A stretch of DNA of 64,000 bases from Takakia lepidozioides. Lineage: Eukaryota > Streptophyta > Takakiopsida > Takakiales > Takakiaceae. Positions 1 through 10,932 of the stretch are shown here, one piece after another; positions within the stretch are counted from its first letter, which is position 1, and each line of letters starts with the position of its first letter. Under the pieces are notes generated by a model. That model was not told the DNA's origin. It made no database searches and saw nothing but the letters and a program-made list of their open reading frames with translations. Where the stretch lies: contig CM060732.1 in NCBI GenBank assembly GCA_030704615.1, positions 77,357,053-77,421,052 on the forward strand, written 5' to 3'. A program made the position numbers and the translations under genes.

Positions 1-2930
1 ATTCCAGATTTTTGTTCATGCAGACATAGCTGAAAGAATAAAGAAGTTTACAGGCAAAATCCCATAAATTCAAAATATACCTCCGGGGTATATCTAGAAA
101 CACAAAAGTAATAAGGGGCGGATCTTAACTATGATGAGGAGTAATAGAGAGACAGAGAGAGATAAAACACTAACTAAATAAGTCCCCATGTAGGTATTGC
201 CCCTTGCGTGGGTTGGCTCCATCAGGTGAGGAGTATAAATGAAAGGAGCACTACCCTTTGCAGACAACATAAACATCAGATTTTCTTCTTTAATTTTTGT
301 GCGAACAAATACAGATGTTGTATATGCATATGCCTTATGGTAAAGCATATGATGTTGGAGCTCACCATGGGGTTCCAGACCTGGAGACAAGCCAAAGCCC
401 TCATCATAAGACTGCACACACACAGCCAGTGATATCATTGGTAGTCATGTCCTTCAAGTTTTGTGACTGATTGCATTTTTCCAGGACTCAAACGTATTTA
501 ATATTTTCTCTGAGAGTACTTGCGACAGCACTACTTTTAAAGGAGATTACTAAGACATGACAAAGTGAAAATTACAGTGCCGGACCCTCTAATCCCAAGA
601 TCTCACATAAAATAGTACTTTTAGAGCATGACTGCCCTCCCAGCAAACAACCCTAAGGGAATAAGAGAAAACAGGCATTCTGAGCACCTCAAGTTGTCAT
701 GAGGAACGCAACCTGGCTATTGAGAATGTAAGTAAGAGCTTTTCCCAGATCGATGCCTCTCCAGTCATCCAACATCGCACATATGGCGGCTGCCACCTCA
801 TCCCCCACAAGAGAAACTCAAAGACAACCCAGAGCAACATGCACAAATCCAGGCTCATCTCAGATGAGACTCCTGGGACTTGCAATTTCATATCAGCAAT
901 TGGCTGGAATCCATGCATTTATGTAACTATTTTTTTCATTCCTCACAGCTATCACCAGAGACTCAATTAACTCAACACTGACAAAAATGAAAAATGTTTA
1001 CCTGCGCAAAAAGTGAAGCGCAAGTCTGTTTCAGCTCCAAGGTGCACTGGACAAAAGCTGATCAGCCACGAATCAGCTGGTTGTCAGTAGAGCACCATGT
1101 ATGCCATCGTGCTAAAAAATAATAACTGTATACTAATCCGTCAACTTTAGCAAAAACCACAGGTTCTTGAATCTGGTTCCTGAAGACATCATTGTTATCC
1201 ACCATCTACTGTAAAGGAATCCTCACGCATGTGAGATGTGGTGTGGAGTACCAGTCAAACAGACATCTCTAAAAGTAAGGCCACAACTCCCCACATGGCT
1301 AGAAAGTAACAAGGCCCCAAGCTCAGAGAGGCATCTATTACAGCAAGGTGTTCACCTGGCTCAATTTACAGGAAAACTGTGAAGGCCCTAGGTATAATAG
1401 TCTAAGGTGTGTTGTTTCACTGCCAGCAACCTATAAGTCTGACAAGAATACAAAAAGACTTTCCTCTGATGATTTTTTGGACCAACCTGCCATCAGGCTG
1501 CTGCAGAGCACACATAGAGCTCACGACTGCCCTACGCGCCACACGTGAGAAATCATCGCCCAGAATCCTGAGAATCGCCAGTGCTGAATAAGTTGCTGCC
1601 ATGTGGCCCCCATCATGCTGTACAGGGAAAGCCTGCCACACACGCACAGTACAGAATTTATCTCACAGACTCATCTCTCTCGTCCCTTTCTCTCCTCTAC
1701 CCGCCCCCCCCACCCCAATCACAAAAGACACATGGAAGACCCAGTTGCTAGAGACTAAAGGCTCTGGCCCATGAATGCCAATCATGCAGGAGCATACCCT
1801 GTGTTTCAGGACAGGGGGAAAAGAAAAGGCATAGGATAAACCATAAATCGGGTACAAAGACCAGAGAATGTCCCATCTACCAGAAAAGGTGAGAATCATA
1901 CCCCGTCTGAACTGAATGGCAGGCCAATTGATGGGGAGCCTCGAAAGCCATACAACGGCCCTTCCATTCCTCCATTAAAACAAAGTATGGAATTAGTGAA
2001 CATTGCCATGTTGCAAAAGTTGAAGATCCTTGGAATAACACTGCCACAAAAATTAGCTAAAGGTGGTTCCTGGTAGATCGGAAAATACCATGTTCAAGAG
2101 TAGAGCTTTTGATGTCAGCCCCAGTCAAAGGAAGGACCTGGAGTCCATATACCCAGTCAATGATATCCCTTGCCACCACCTACAGTTGAAAAATCACTCG
2201 TTGAGAAGTACAAAAGCCCTAATCAAGGAGCTGTTATGTGACATACATGATGCAGAAAAATGGCGATACTTGGCAGAAGGAGATTAGGGCACCTGACGAT
2301 TGTATCACCTCTACACTGGTGCTCACCACACACTCTCTACTCAAAAGAACCGAAGGGAATCATCAATTGGATTAAGGAAACCGTACAAACCTATGTTTTT
2401 GCCACATAGATTGGCAAGCCACATTCCTTATCAACAGTTGGATACAATACTTCGTAATAACTTTCACCCCACAAATGGCAATTTTATCCTTAGCTGGGTG
2501 AGTTGTACACTAAAACCCAGAATACCGGAAGTGCTCTGCCGAACCTTGAGGCACCAGTTGTCAATTGCAGAGGAGGTGCCAGACGTGACGACATGTGAAG
2601 GGTTTCATAAAAAGAATTCAGACACTTCTATGATAGTAAAAAGGATACTCGGATAAAAGCTCAAATTCTTCCTTAAAGCACAAAATGTGGGTGCATCAAA
2701 CCCTAAACTTCGAAGATTATACTCTGTCACAAAAATGGAAAAGGAAAACAGACAAACAAGCAGCCTGCCTGGTGTAGAGCGTTGAGAATATCGAGAGCAG
2801 AGATGGCAAAATAAGCCAAAGTCAGGCGATTGTTCTCTTGTCTCTCATAAGCCGAAGGAAGCACATCCAGCATGGCCAGAAAGTAACGAACGTGTCTTTC
2901 TCTTGAAAATTCGGAGGGCACCATCGCCAT
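1..2930 (-). CDS. GGB: Protein geranylgeranyltransferase type I beta subunit, 5' exons (partial gene)
   Basis: Beta subunit of the CaaX prenyltransferase that attaches geranylgeranyl to proteins such as Rho/ROP GTPases in the cytosol. The gene reads leftward and leaves the window. I place the start at 2928-2930 (MAMVPSEF...), followed by the family's N-terminal block with RERHVRYF and NRLTLAYFAISALDIL; this exon ends near 2765, where the next bases are GC, so a GC donor is possible. A clean internal exon is 1487-1617 (HDGGHMAATYSALAIL, LGDDFSRV), with AG acceptor and GT donor. Another exon ends at 713 and encodes AICAMLDDWRGIDLGKAL. A 46-nt exon at 366-411 encodes SYDEGFGLSPGLEPH, part of a prenyltransferase alpha-alpha repeat. 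A stretch near 1740-1805 may be an exon but is not convincing. The remaining exons lie off the left edge. This is the only clearly conserved single-copy-type gene here. Family identity is strong; exact exon borders are inferred. Confidence 0.85.
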
Positions 2931-3294
2931 CGCCCTTTGCGACCCACCAACACTCCGGACACAGAGGAGGAGTGATTCCACAAAGAGAGCCTGGCCGAAA
3001 TAAACTTTGAAACGCTCCGCTTGACTGGAGAATGAAGAGCAACTAGAAGCGACGAGGAGAAAGATGCTCAGAAAACCACGTAGGTACGATGTCCTGATTT
3101 GGAAGACAAAAATACCTACGTAGGTACCATATATCGTATTTTTTCATTATCCAGTAAGCAGAGCATATTCCCATTGTCGCTCGGTGGAGTCTTGGTTGCA
3201 GAGCCAGATAAGTAGCAAGTGAGATGGGAATCCATCAGTGATTGCACTTGGTTGGATAACTGCTTTCAAATCGATCATTGATGTATAGTAGCTG
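2931..3294 (-). promoter_or_regulatory. Upstream region of the geranylgeranyltransferase gene
   Basis: These 364 bp separate the start codon from the outer end of the left inverted-repeat arm, so the native promoter is at most this long. It contains a perfect 14-bp palindrome TACCTACGTAGGTA at 3113-3126 and a related half site CGTAGGTAC at 3079-3087. Function of these sites is unknown; an ACGT-core binding site is one possibility. No clear TATA box was seen. Confidence 0.45.
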
Positions 3295-3375
3295 GAACAT
3301 AGTGGAAGAGACCATGGCTTCCTTCGTACTGACATTTTCACAGATATCGAATATGAACTCTCAGAGTTTCAATAA
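3295..3375 (+). pseudogene. 3'-terminal 26 codons of a hAT transposase, cut at the arm boundary
   Basis: Reading rightward from the breakpoint, the frame gives EHSGRDHGFLRTDIFTD... ending ...SEFQ and TAA. The same tail is the C-terminus of the longer hAT transposase relic at 37688-39263. Here everything upstream is missing and the sequence changes abruptly into the geranylgeranyltransferase upstream region. The fragment marks the duplication breakpoint. Confidence 0.85.
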
Positions 3376-4435
3376 ATGTGACTGACTTCGTTGTTCCTTT
3401 CTCCAGACACGTTTAGAAAGTACAAGGAGAAACGACTCGCTGAACCGTCCTGGATTTTGCAAAAGGTGATCTTGTTGCAGCCTCTACCTTGTCAGTGTGA
3501 ATATCCTCTGTTGTGTGACGTGATGCACATTGATTTAGGACATGCATATTAGGAAATAATAGCAACAACCTTTTGATGAGCATTTGACATTCTTATCTTC
3601 CACCTTCTGGCTACCAGGAGAGACATGCTGTTGAGCTATGGCCAGCTGGGTTATTCTTTCTTCCATCTTGCAGGTGTAGGGTGCTGATGTCGTTGCAGGT
3701 TGCCATGTGCACCTGCGATTCATCAGGTAAGAAAGTGTAGATCTTTCATGTGAGGAGCAATTGGTTCCTACAAAAGATTGAATTGGAGCCAACTTTTCTT
3801 TATGGCCCCAAACACTAGGGCGGTTTTGGCAGTCCGAGTTACAGGCCAAGGTTTTGGGTCAAGAAAAGAAACGGATGAACATCGCATGTCAAAATTCTGC
3901 AGTAGTGAGGTAAAGTGTAAACTCCAATCAGTTGTGAATTGAGAAATGGATAAACAAAGCACGTCAAAATTCTGCAGCAATGAAGTGTAAACAAACAATT
4001 GTTGTGAATTACAGTTGCGCACCAAAAATCTCATAACATGGGAAATTGTAGGGGGTTTTGGAAACAAATTCCTCAGAACTCAGCCCTTTGATCTGTTTTA
4101 CTTTGATGTACACAGGAGTGCAATATGCACGCCTTCTACAAAAAATTTACTATCTGTTATGAAGAACTAACACTGAGACTGTAACATAGATTGGTAAACA
4201 TATTTACAAATTTAAATAGGGTCAGCTGCTTTGTGATCACCAGCAGTCAAGAATGATCCTAGAATGAATCAGGTCAATGTACGCAACGAGTTCTTAAAGC
4301 TTGAGTCTCAAGCTTCAGAATCCGTGTATGTGGTACTGTACGCTAGTTATGATCTATGATCGTCTTCTCTTTCTCAGCAGAGAGACTAAACACCTCACAC
4401 TAAGAATTCCTTAGTGAAATTCCAGACCACTTGCC
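3376..4435. other. Left arm, no gene recognised; short local duplication
   Basis: No convincing coding region. At 3870-4010 an approximately 85-bp block containing GTCAAAATTCTGCAG, then GTGTAAAC and TTGTGAATT, occurs twice in tandem. Several of the arm-to-arm differences fall here. Confidence 0.5.
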
Positions 4436-4882
4436 TCAACTACTTGGAACGATATACTCCATGAATCTTGAGTTGTCGAAATCTGCATGCTTGTACACAC
4501 TTATGGAGCTCCTCTCTGTAACATTATTTGAGCATCCAACTCCATCTCTCCAATCGTAAAAGACCATTTCTGGATCGTAGATTGTCTTACCACGCTCCTC
4601 AACTTTGGTTTTCCCCTTTCCGCTCCCAAGTTTTTGCTTTTTGCGGGAATACATCTCTTCCACTTCTCTTGATCCGTCATTGAGCACTATGGTTCCCACT
4701 GCTTTGGATCTTTTTGCTTCTTCTCTCGTTTTTCGCTTAAGTGCCGGCTCCTTGGATCTCATCGTTACCATCGTAGCCGGCTTCTTCAATATGGGAATCT
4801 CAACTAGACTCTTCATCCGTCTCGCCTTCCTTGCTTTCACGGTGGACACTGGAACCACTGATTTCAGCACTGGGGAAGGCAT
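4436..4882 (-). CDS. Small very basic protein of unknown function (148 aa), left-arm copy
   Basis: I do not recognise this protein. It is rich in Lys and Arg, with three clusters that resemble nuclear localisation signals: KARKARRMK (about residues 16-24), KRKTREEAKRSK (49-60) and SRKKQKLGSGKGKTK (about 79-93). The C-terminal third is less basic and contains an FYDWRDGVG stretch. It starts at an ATG and has no visible transmembrane segment. The right-arm copy is also open and differs at one residue (Arg72 here, Ser there). Retention of the frame in both arms is weak evidence for a real gene because the arms are so recent. Confidence 0.5.
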   Translation of the reverse strand: MPSPVLKSVVPVSTVKARKARRMKSLVEIPILKKPATMVTMRSKEPALKRKTREEAKRSKAVGTIVLNDGSREVEEMYSRKKQKLGSGKGKTKVEERGKTIYDPEMVFYDWRDGVGCSNNVTERSSISVYKHADFDNSRFMEYIVPSS

Positions 4883-5519
4883 ATTACGTTCTATACACTC
4901 TCCCTCTGTACGTCCGTAATCTTCCGCCGGAAGGTGCCTGCAATCGAACAGCCTACTTGTCTTTGGTGCTTGAAGTCGAGAACGGGGCCTCCCTCACTGA
5001 GAGTACGCGAAAACTAGAGACAAGCTTAATGTTTAGAACTCCAGAGTGCATCTTGTAGGTCTATACCAACCCGAAAGTTTTCCTTGTTTAGAAAAAGTCT
5101 CTGAAAAGTGTCAAGTATGCCTGAATTAGCAAAAGTTTCATCAGATGTCTGAAAAGGGAATGACTAACAAGTAGGTCGCAGGGTAGTAGGATGGTACGTT
5201 TGTGGGATTAGCTCAGACTCTGCCTTGCGGGCTTCTGGCTTGCTGTTCAGTATGATGAGCCATTCGCCAAACATGATGGCCCGTACGTGTCTCTCCTTCT
5301 TTCTCCCCTCCTCAACCCCTTTGACACAGTTCCATCATCACGTATATATATTTGTGTGACTTCCTTCCACTGAGAAGCAATCTCCTTTCTACACTGAAGT
5401 TGAAGCATTTGAGAGCTTGCAATCTTGAGAAGTGAAGGGATTCTAAGAGAAGAGGTTTTGGGCGTGCTCTGGGCGTGCCGTAAGAAAGCAGCGAGCTTGT
5501 TGGGACCAGGCCGAGCGAA

Positions 5520-6380
5520 ATGTCGCACCGGTACCTCCAAGGACGATACGAAGAAATACCCGGTTACGTCAATGGAGTTCCTCCTCCTGAATCGGGTGCT
5601 TACGGCTATGGAACTGCTCCGCTTGCTTATGGCTATGGCCAAGAGTTTTCCTTTGGCTATAACCAGGTTGTTCCCCACGGAGGTCAATCTTCCAATGGCT
5701 ATGGTGCTTATGGGGCCAATGAGATCTCACCCTGCCGCCCTTTACGAAGAGGAGCAGAAGCACAAGAAGCAAGAACACATGGTTGGGACGGGAGTAGCAG
5801 CTGCCGGAGCCTTCGCGCTGGTCAGATCTCTCATTCCTTCAGTTTTGCACAGACCATTAAACTGTTCCTGCAGAGTTCTGATGCTGAGTTGGTACTGAAG
5901 GTTGATCAATTCTGGATTACGTAGACTTGTGAGCATGAATGGAAACTATGTTGCCTAGAATCATGATTTGAGTATCACTTTCATGAGCAAACATGTCAGT
6001 AACCAGCTAGACTAGTCTTTCGTTGTGGCCAAGAAAATCCTTGCGAGCTACTAACAGAATTATGTACGGTGTGTGGATTGTTACCCACGAACAGTATGAA
6101 CATCATGAGGAAAAGATGGATCCAGCGCTCACAGACACCATTTTCAGGCGAGGTTGCAGAGGGCTGCTGCTATTGGCCGGCTTGGAGGATATAGCGGTAA
6201 GTACCGTTCTCCATGAGCTTCACGAGGTGAATAAATACCACAAAGCCCAGCAACAAAACACTGAGGGAGGCCATCATCATGGGCATGACCACAAACAGTG
6301 GTTCGACCATGCAAGACAAATGTTTGTAAGGGGAGAAGATGGCGGCGTGTTGAAGAAGATCAGATTGTTTTGGATTTGAG
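5520..6380 (+). pseudogene. ASR (ABA/WDS-induced) type stress gene, left-arm copy, frame disrupted
   Basis: The N-terminal part is Gly/Tyr-rich (repeated GYG, GYN). It is followed by the ASR hallmark, an ALYEEEQKHKKQEHMVG...AAAGAFAL stretch; after a probable 274-bp intron (5821-6094, GT...AG, phase 0) comes YEHHEEKMDP and then relics of the second ASR half, ending in a His-rich EGGHHHGHDHK tail. ASR proteins are small hydrophilic proteins induced by ABA and drying that bind zinc through such His residues. The Tyr/Gly-rich frame and the ALYEEEQ frame are out of register by one base at about 5722, and exon 2 has further shifts near 6130-6165, so this copy cannot encode the whole domain. This copy carries ten bases (5667-5676) absent from the right arm. 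The upstream region has a TATATATA stretch at 5344-5351. Confidence 0.65.
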
Positions 6381-6512
6381 TTGTAGAGCTGAAAAGCGAT
6401 TTCACCCATGATGATTTTCCATCTTCAAGCAGAAGTGAGGTTCAGAGCATCCTGATCATTACCAACTTGATTCGGGATCTGTATAGTGCACGTGTACGAA
6501 CATGAATATCTA

Positions 6513-7643
6513 TATTAAAAGACACGAAAGAGGCGTCCCTGAGCCGTGCTGATCAGCCCAAAAGCAATTGCCAGCCTCCCACCTCATTGTAATTACTTTT
6601 GCTCCTCCTCCATACCATGCTTGTGCAATGTAAAAGGGGTGGCAGGCAATTTCTTGAGCATGAATCTCCTGAATTTTTTGGATGCAATTTGTCATCTATC
6701 ACAAATGAGCGCATGATCCTGGCATTGCCAACCTCAATGCAGCACCGACCTGGCTCCTTTCTGACACCTCTTCAAGACTTCCATCAATTTTCTCTCACCT
6801 TTGCAATTTGAACTCCCATATTGCTAAGAGTTGACAACTGAAGAAGCCCAACTAGCTGCAATAGGCGCCCGTCACTCTCAGCTAGAAGCCTTGGACGAGC
6901 TACAATGTAACCACTACCGCCATAATCAGGCATTTGTATAGCAACTTTAGTCTACACACCAGTACCAATGTCAGAAGCCATCAAAATGCAGTCATACTCT
7001 CGTCCATAAAAGAGAGCAAAGAGAGTAGGGCCACATTTCACACTTCCTGCAGAGTACCTCCAGAGTACCAAGCACCTACTCAGGTGGGCGCGCATCTTTC
7101 CAGTCTCGGTCTGGACAACACTCGATGTGATCTGTTCTGCAAAGTTTCGCGTTGTCGATGATCACAATCTTATAGGTCTTGGTGCAACTGTCCACAATCA
7201 ACTTCACCGTGTCCATGTCCAGGAAACATTGTCTTGAATTGGGGAGAGGCAGTGCAGGCAATAGTCTGGAACTGTTCAAGAGAGGATTGTAAACAATCCA
7301 AAAGCCCGTTGTGCAAAATAAGCCTAGCTCCATCTGCAGCCCTAACTGTGTTTGCAAAATTATACTCGCCAGGAAATTTGAGGCCGACTTTGTGCTAGCG
7401 TGTTGTGGGGGCATACAACATGCAAACATCTGGGCACATGCCTAAAGACAATCTTGACATAGGAGTCTTTGTGAAGAGGGAGCTGCTGACAGAGTTGTTC
7501 GAAACTAGCTGTAGATGGGAGAGAATCCACAACTTGCAATATTAATGCCGAGGCGAAAAAACCCCTCCTCTTGCACGTTCTTGCAACACGGAGTTGGGGG
7601 AAAGAGAAGAAGGGAAAGAAAGACTCAGCCTCTAATACACAGA
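6513..7643 (-). pseudogene. F-box/kelch-repeat protein relic, left-arm copy
   Basis: Read leftward, the pieces fit a plant F-box/kelch protein, the substrate receptor of an SCF ubiquitin ligase. About 7370-7600: an FEQLCQQLPLHKDSYV segment. About 7150-7340: FWIVYNPLLNSSRLLPALPL followed by MDTVKLIVDSCTKTYKIVII, typical of the kelch/F-box-associated region. About 6810-6930: PDYGGSGYIVARPRLLAES then GRLLQLVGLLQLSTL. The segments lie in different frames with stops between them, so the copy is dead. No recognisable F-box remains at the N-terminus. The right arm has the mirror copy at 33430-34560 with the same breaks, so decay predates duplication. Confidence 0.7.
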
Positions 7644-8117
7644 GCCCGACTAAGTAAGACAATGCTAAAGATGGGGATCAAGACACCGATCGACCGAGTT
7701 CAACGGACAATATGCACAGCACAACAGTACAGGAATGCAATGAATCAAATCACTAGTGAATGGCTCTGCCTCCACCACCTGAGACACATACCGCAACCGC
7801 TCAAGGACAGGATAAAACCATAAAACATAGCTCAACTCTGCTCATATGAACTCGGTAAGGCTTGCACTATCAGTCATACATACATCTGAAAGAAATTAAC
7901 TCTATATAGCTGAAGATTGATTAGATGGAACTGGGAAGATTTTGAAGGGGAACTTCAATTCTGCTCATCCTACTAGAGAGCAGAGTCCGATGTCTTGATC
8001 CTAGAGACCCCTGTACATAAGCTTTTTGCTGCAATATCACAGGTACTGAGCCCATATTGTCGTGATATAGTCCACAAAATTGCAGGCACTGTGTAGAGCT
8101 GCCAAACCACTCGGATC

Positions 8118-9600
8118 AGTGGTCCTGAACGAGTGATCAAATTAATTTGAATAACTGACCAGCGTAGAGCTCCCGTTCTACCTAGATAATATTGAAATAG
8201 GTCGCACGTCATCATGCAAATTTCTCTTCTCCAGGTGGTGGAAGGTGAGAGGTGTACACGTGATGTCGATAAATATTGTTCACAGCATATCCCTGACCTG
8301 TAACGAGAAATCATTACGAAATCGTCCTTGCACCTGAAAGAATCTTCTTCGGGCCGTCTTCGTGAACAGATTCGAATGTCATGTACACGTAGAGTCTCCA
8401 GTCTTGACTCCTAAGTAGCAGCTCTGCTTCATTTGCTTGAGCCTTGAATTGTGTTATCTCATTATAGATATCTGTTCTGAGCCAAGTTCCAAGTTTCCCA
8501 TACGTCCAACTTGGGATTAGCCTCACTTCGAAACAAAAAAAAAAAATCCTCCAAGAGGTAAGGGGGACGGGACCTGGATTCGATTCCATGAATTAAGAAT
8601 GAACTCAGCCATCCTACTGTACGCATCTAGGCTTTATCGATCGATCAACGATAAGATGAAAGGTAGATTGTAGAAGAAGCGCTTGGAATGACATGGCATC
8701 AAAACCAACATACAAGCGGCAGTACCTAGCAACTGAGATCCATGATCATGTGAGATCCATACAAGTTAAGTGTAGCTGTGAGATCCTGAGAGAGCCGCGC
8801 AATTTGAATTGTCAAGTACGGCTTGAATGCTGAGTCGAACTTTCGGACTTTTGCCTGTAATGTGGAGCCACGGCCAGCCTTCCAGGATTGTTCAGCGAGG
8901 AAATTGATCAATACCTTAGGATCTGAGGTGTCCAATTAAGTGGAACATGATTTGACATTCCACATGAGGCTCAAACTACAGAATTCTAATTTCCGACTTT
9001 AAGAGCAGGTGTCGACCAGATCATGCATGGTAACTTAGTGGAACTGCTTGAAGGTGCAGTGCTCTTTCCTCCCCTGTTGGCTGATTGTTGATCCCTTATT
9101 CTCGGGGTGCGACAAACCTTCCAGGTCTAAAAATCATGGGAGTATCTTGTACCTACCCTCTGCTCAAGGCATTGCATTTTACAAAATAATTCGTTCAGAG
9201 ATGTGTCATTGCTGAATGAATTTTAGCAAAGTCGAAGCCAGCTTCAGTAGTGACGGTGCACTAGAAATCTGAGTTGTATGTGCACAACACATTTTGTTAA
9301 GGGGTCTCCTTCTGCAGCAATGCTGAGAGTATTGACTCAGTCTTTAGTAGACCCCGTGGAGGTTCAGCTTTTCAACATGACATTTTCAGCTTCATGCAGT
9401 TTGCATAATGTAAATTCTTATCGCTAAGTAACTCTGGTAGCTCCCAATTAAGTCCCATCGAAAATTCTGTGTGAAGTTAGCATCTCGTTAGCACCAAGAT
9501 TACTTAGCCGGCAGTAGGCCGTCAAGCAATTAATGGATGTCCGATCTTTGTACATGAATAACCCTAGATTGAGAAGTTGATGTGATCTGAAACTGATTAC
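8118..9600 (+). repeat. R1 repeat, copy A (left arm, upstream of HAD gene)
   Basis: A non-coding repeat of about 1.5 kb seen five times in this window. Markers are ACCTAGCAACTGAGATCCATG, CAACAATCAGCCAAC (read on the other strand), ACAAAATGTGTTGTGCAC and GGCCGTCAAGCAATTAATGG. It lies directly 5' of the HAD gene in the same relative orientation as copies C and D. No terminal repeats, target duplications or ORF were found, so its nature is unknown. Confidence 0.8.
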
Positions 9601-9712
9601 ATACCAGTACATAAATTAGCTCAGCTCTGGATTTGTTCGAGAGAAAGCTCTTGCTTCCTTGCCGAGCTTCTAGTAGTAAGAATCTCGACGCTTTTCCAGG
9701 AGCAATCTCGCT

Positions 9713-9721
9713 TATATATAT
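9713..9721 (+). promoter_or_regulatory. TATA box of the left HAD gene
   Basis: TATATATAT lies about 250 bp upstream of the start codon. It is conserved in position in the middle copy (TATATAAA near 20008-20015) and in the right arm (31352-31360). Just upstream, GAAAGCTC and GCCGAGCTTCTAGTAGTAAG are shared among all three copies. Confidence 0.5.
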
Positions 9722-9963
9722 GTGGCTGGATCACAGCTCTCCTCACCTACATAATTCCCATAGATCAGACACGTGGGTCTCCTTCAACGCTCCATCTGGT
9801 TACGGATTAGAGTCCAGCGTGGGGATATAATCCTTCACGTGATTGTTGAGTCCCAGTTGTTCAGCAAAGAGCTCAGAGGAGATTGGTAGCGGGTCTAGCT
9901 TGGTCGCTTCGGAGGAACATAGATCTCCTGTGTGAAGGTTATAGCAGAGAGGGCTCAGAGAGA

Positions 9964-10932
9964 ATGGAGATCGCTACGTCTATAGCTAAGGAGCTGGGAG
10001 TAGGGAAGCTGAAGAAATGGGATGATCCACAACGCGAGCTTCTTCCGGAAAGTCCCCGCAAGTCTTGCGGCTCTGTCGCAACAGCCACTACCACGACATA
10101 TGCAGGAGCGGTGAGGACGAGGACGTCCGACGACGAGGGAACTTCCGGGATCGCTCAGAGTGAGAAGGACAACAATTCGGATTCTAGTTTGCAGGTTGCT
10201 CCAACAGAGAGCAGATCAGTTGTCTCTGTCTTGAAACGGGCAGTGACACCCATGCGCAAGAAGTTGCTTGTACTGAACGTGAATGGGCTCTTCTTGGCTG
10301 CTTACCATACGAAGCAGCAACCTCGTGCAATCACCAGTCGCAAGGTTGGCAGGCGTTACGTTTACATAAGACCATTCTGTGACCAGTTTTTGGACTTCTG
10401 CCTCCAAAACTTCACGGTGGGCATTTGGTCTTCAGCAATGGACCAAAAAGTGAGAGATCTTGTGGACGTTGTGTTGAACGACAAGAAACACCGACTTGCA
10501 TTCATCTGGCATCAGACGAAATGCACAGATACAGGAATGAGGCACCCGGACAACAGGTACAAACCTGTGTTTTTGAAGGAGCTGTCTAAATTGTGGGCCG
10601 AGTTCAAGCCTGGTGAATACAACCCTTCGAACACTCTCCTTGTGGATGACTCTCCCGAAAGAGCTCTCCGAAATCCTCCGTTCACAGGCATTTTTCCTCG
10701 GACATATACTGCGTCGGAAGCTAATGACAATTTCTTAAGCGTGACGTTGCGCCCATACTTGGAGGGATTGCGGGATGCAGCGAGTGTGCAGAATTACGTC
10801 GAGAAGAATCCCATCGGCGAGCCCGCCATCACCAGATCGAGTCCACTCTGGAAGGTGTACAGCAGCATTGTAGCGAGAGATATGACCAGCGATCTTTTAT
10901 TAGATGTGAAAAAACTTGCCATACGAGATTAG
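9964..10932 (+). CDS. FCP1/SCP-like HAD-family protein lacking the catalytic Asp (322 aa), left-arm copy
   Basis: The C-terminal two thirds (about residues 97-310) match the NLI-interacting factor/FCP1 homology domain of HAD phosphatases, which in active members remove phosphate from RNA polymerase II CTD or similar Ser/Thr sites. Motif I, normally DxDG or DLNG, reads RKKLLVLNVNGLF: residue 105 is Asn where the nucleophilic Asp should be, and residue 107 is also Asn. The late acidic motif is kept (LLVDDSPERA, Asp228 and Asp229), as are RPFCDQFLDF and VGIWSSAM. The N-terminal 95 residues are low-complexity, rich in Ser, Thr and Glu. I chose ATG 9964 because it is the start shared with the middle copy and nothing upstream begins with ATG. 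No intron is needed. The middle copy carries Asn at the same site (NMNG), so the loss is older than the duplications. Inferred role: a pseudophosphatase or binding protein. The right-arm copy encodes the same protein. Confidence 0.8.
   Translation: MEIATSIAKELGVGKLKKWDDPQRELLPESPRKSCGSVATATTTTYAGAVRTRTSDDEGTSGIAQSEKDNNSDSSLQVAPTESRSVVSVLKRAVTPMRKKLLVLNVNGLFLAAYHTKQQPRAITSRKVGRRYVYIRPFCDQFLDFCLQNFTVGIWSSAMDQKVRDLVDVVLNDKKHRLAFIWHQTKCTDTGMRHPDNRYKPVFLKELSKLWAEFKPGEYNPSNTLLVDDSPERALRNPPFTGIFPRTYTASEANDNFLSVTLRPYLEGLRDAASVQNYVEKNPIGEPAITRSSPLWKVYSSIVARDMTSDLLLDVKKLAIRD

Noticed and set aside
2300-2656. 118-codon plus-strand frame opposite the geranylgeranyltransferase gene
   Set aside because: It lies in a large intron of the minus-strand gene, lacks recognisable domains and begins without clear promoter signals.
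7973-8935. Several 69-113 codon frames in R1 that appear identically in both arms
   Set aside because: Identity reflects recent duplication of the arms; the frames are not kept in R1 copies B, C and E.
9883-9963. 27-codon N-terminal extension of the HAD protein
   Set aside because: It begins at TTG, not ATG, and the middle copy's frame starts at the position matching ATG 9964.
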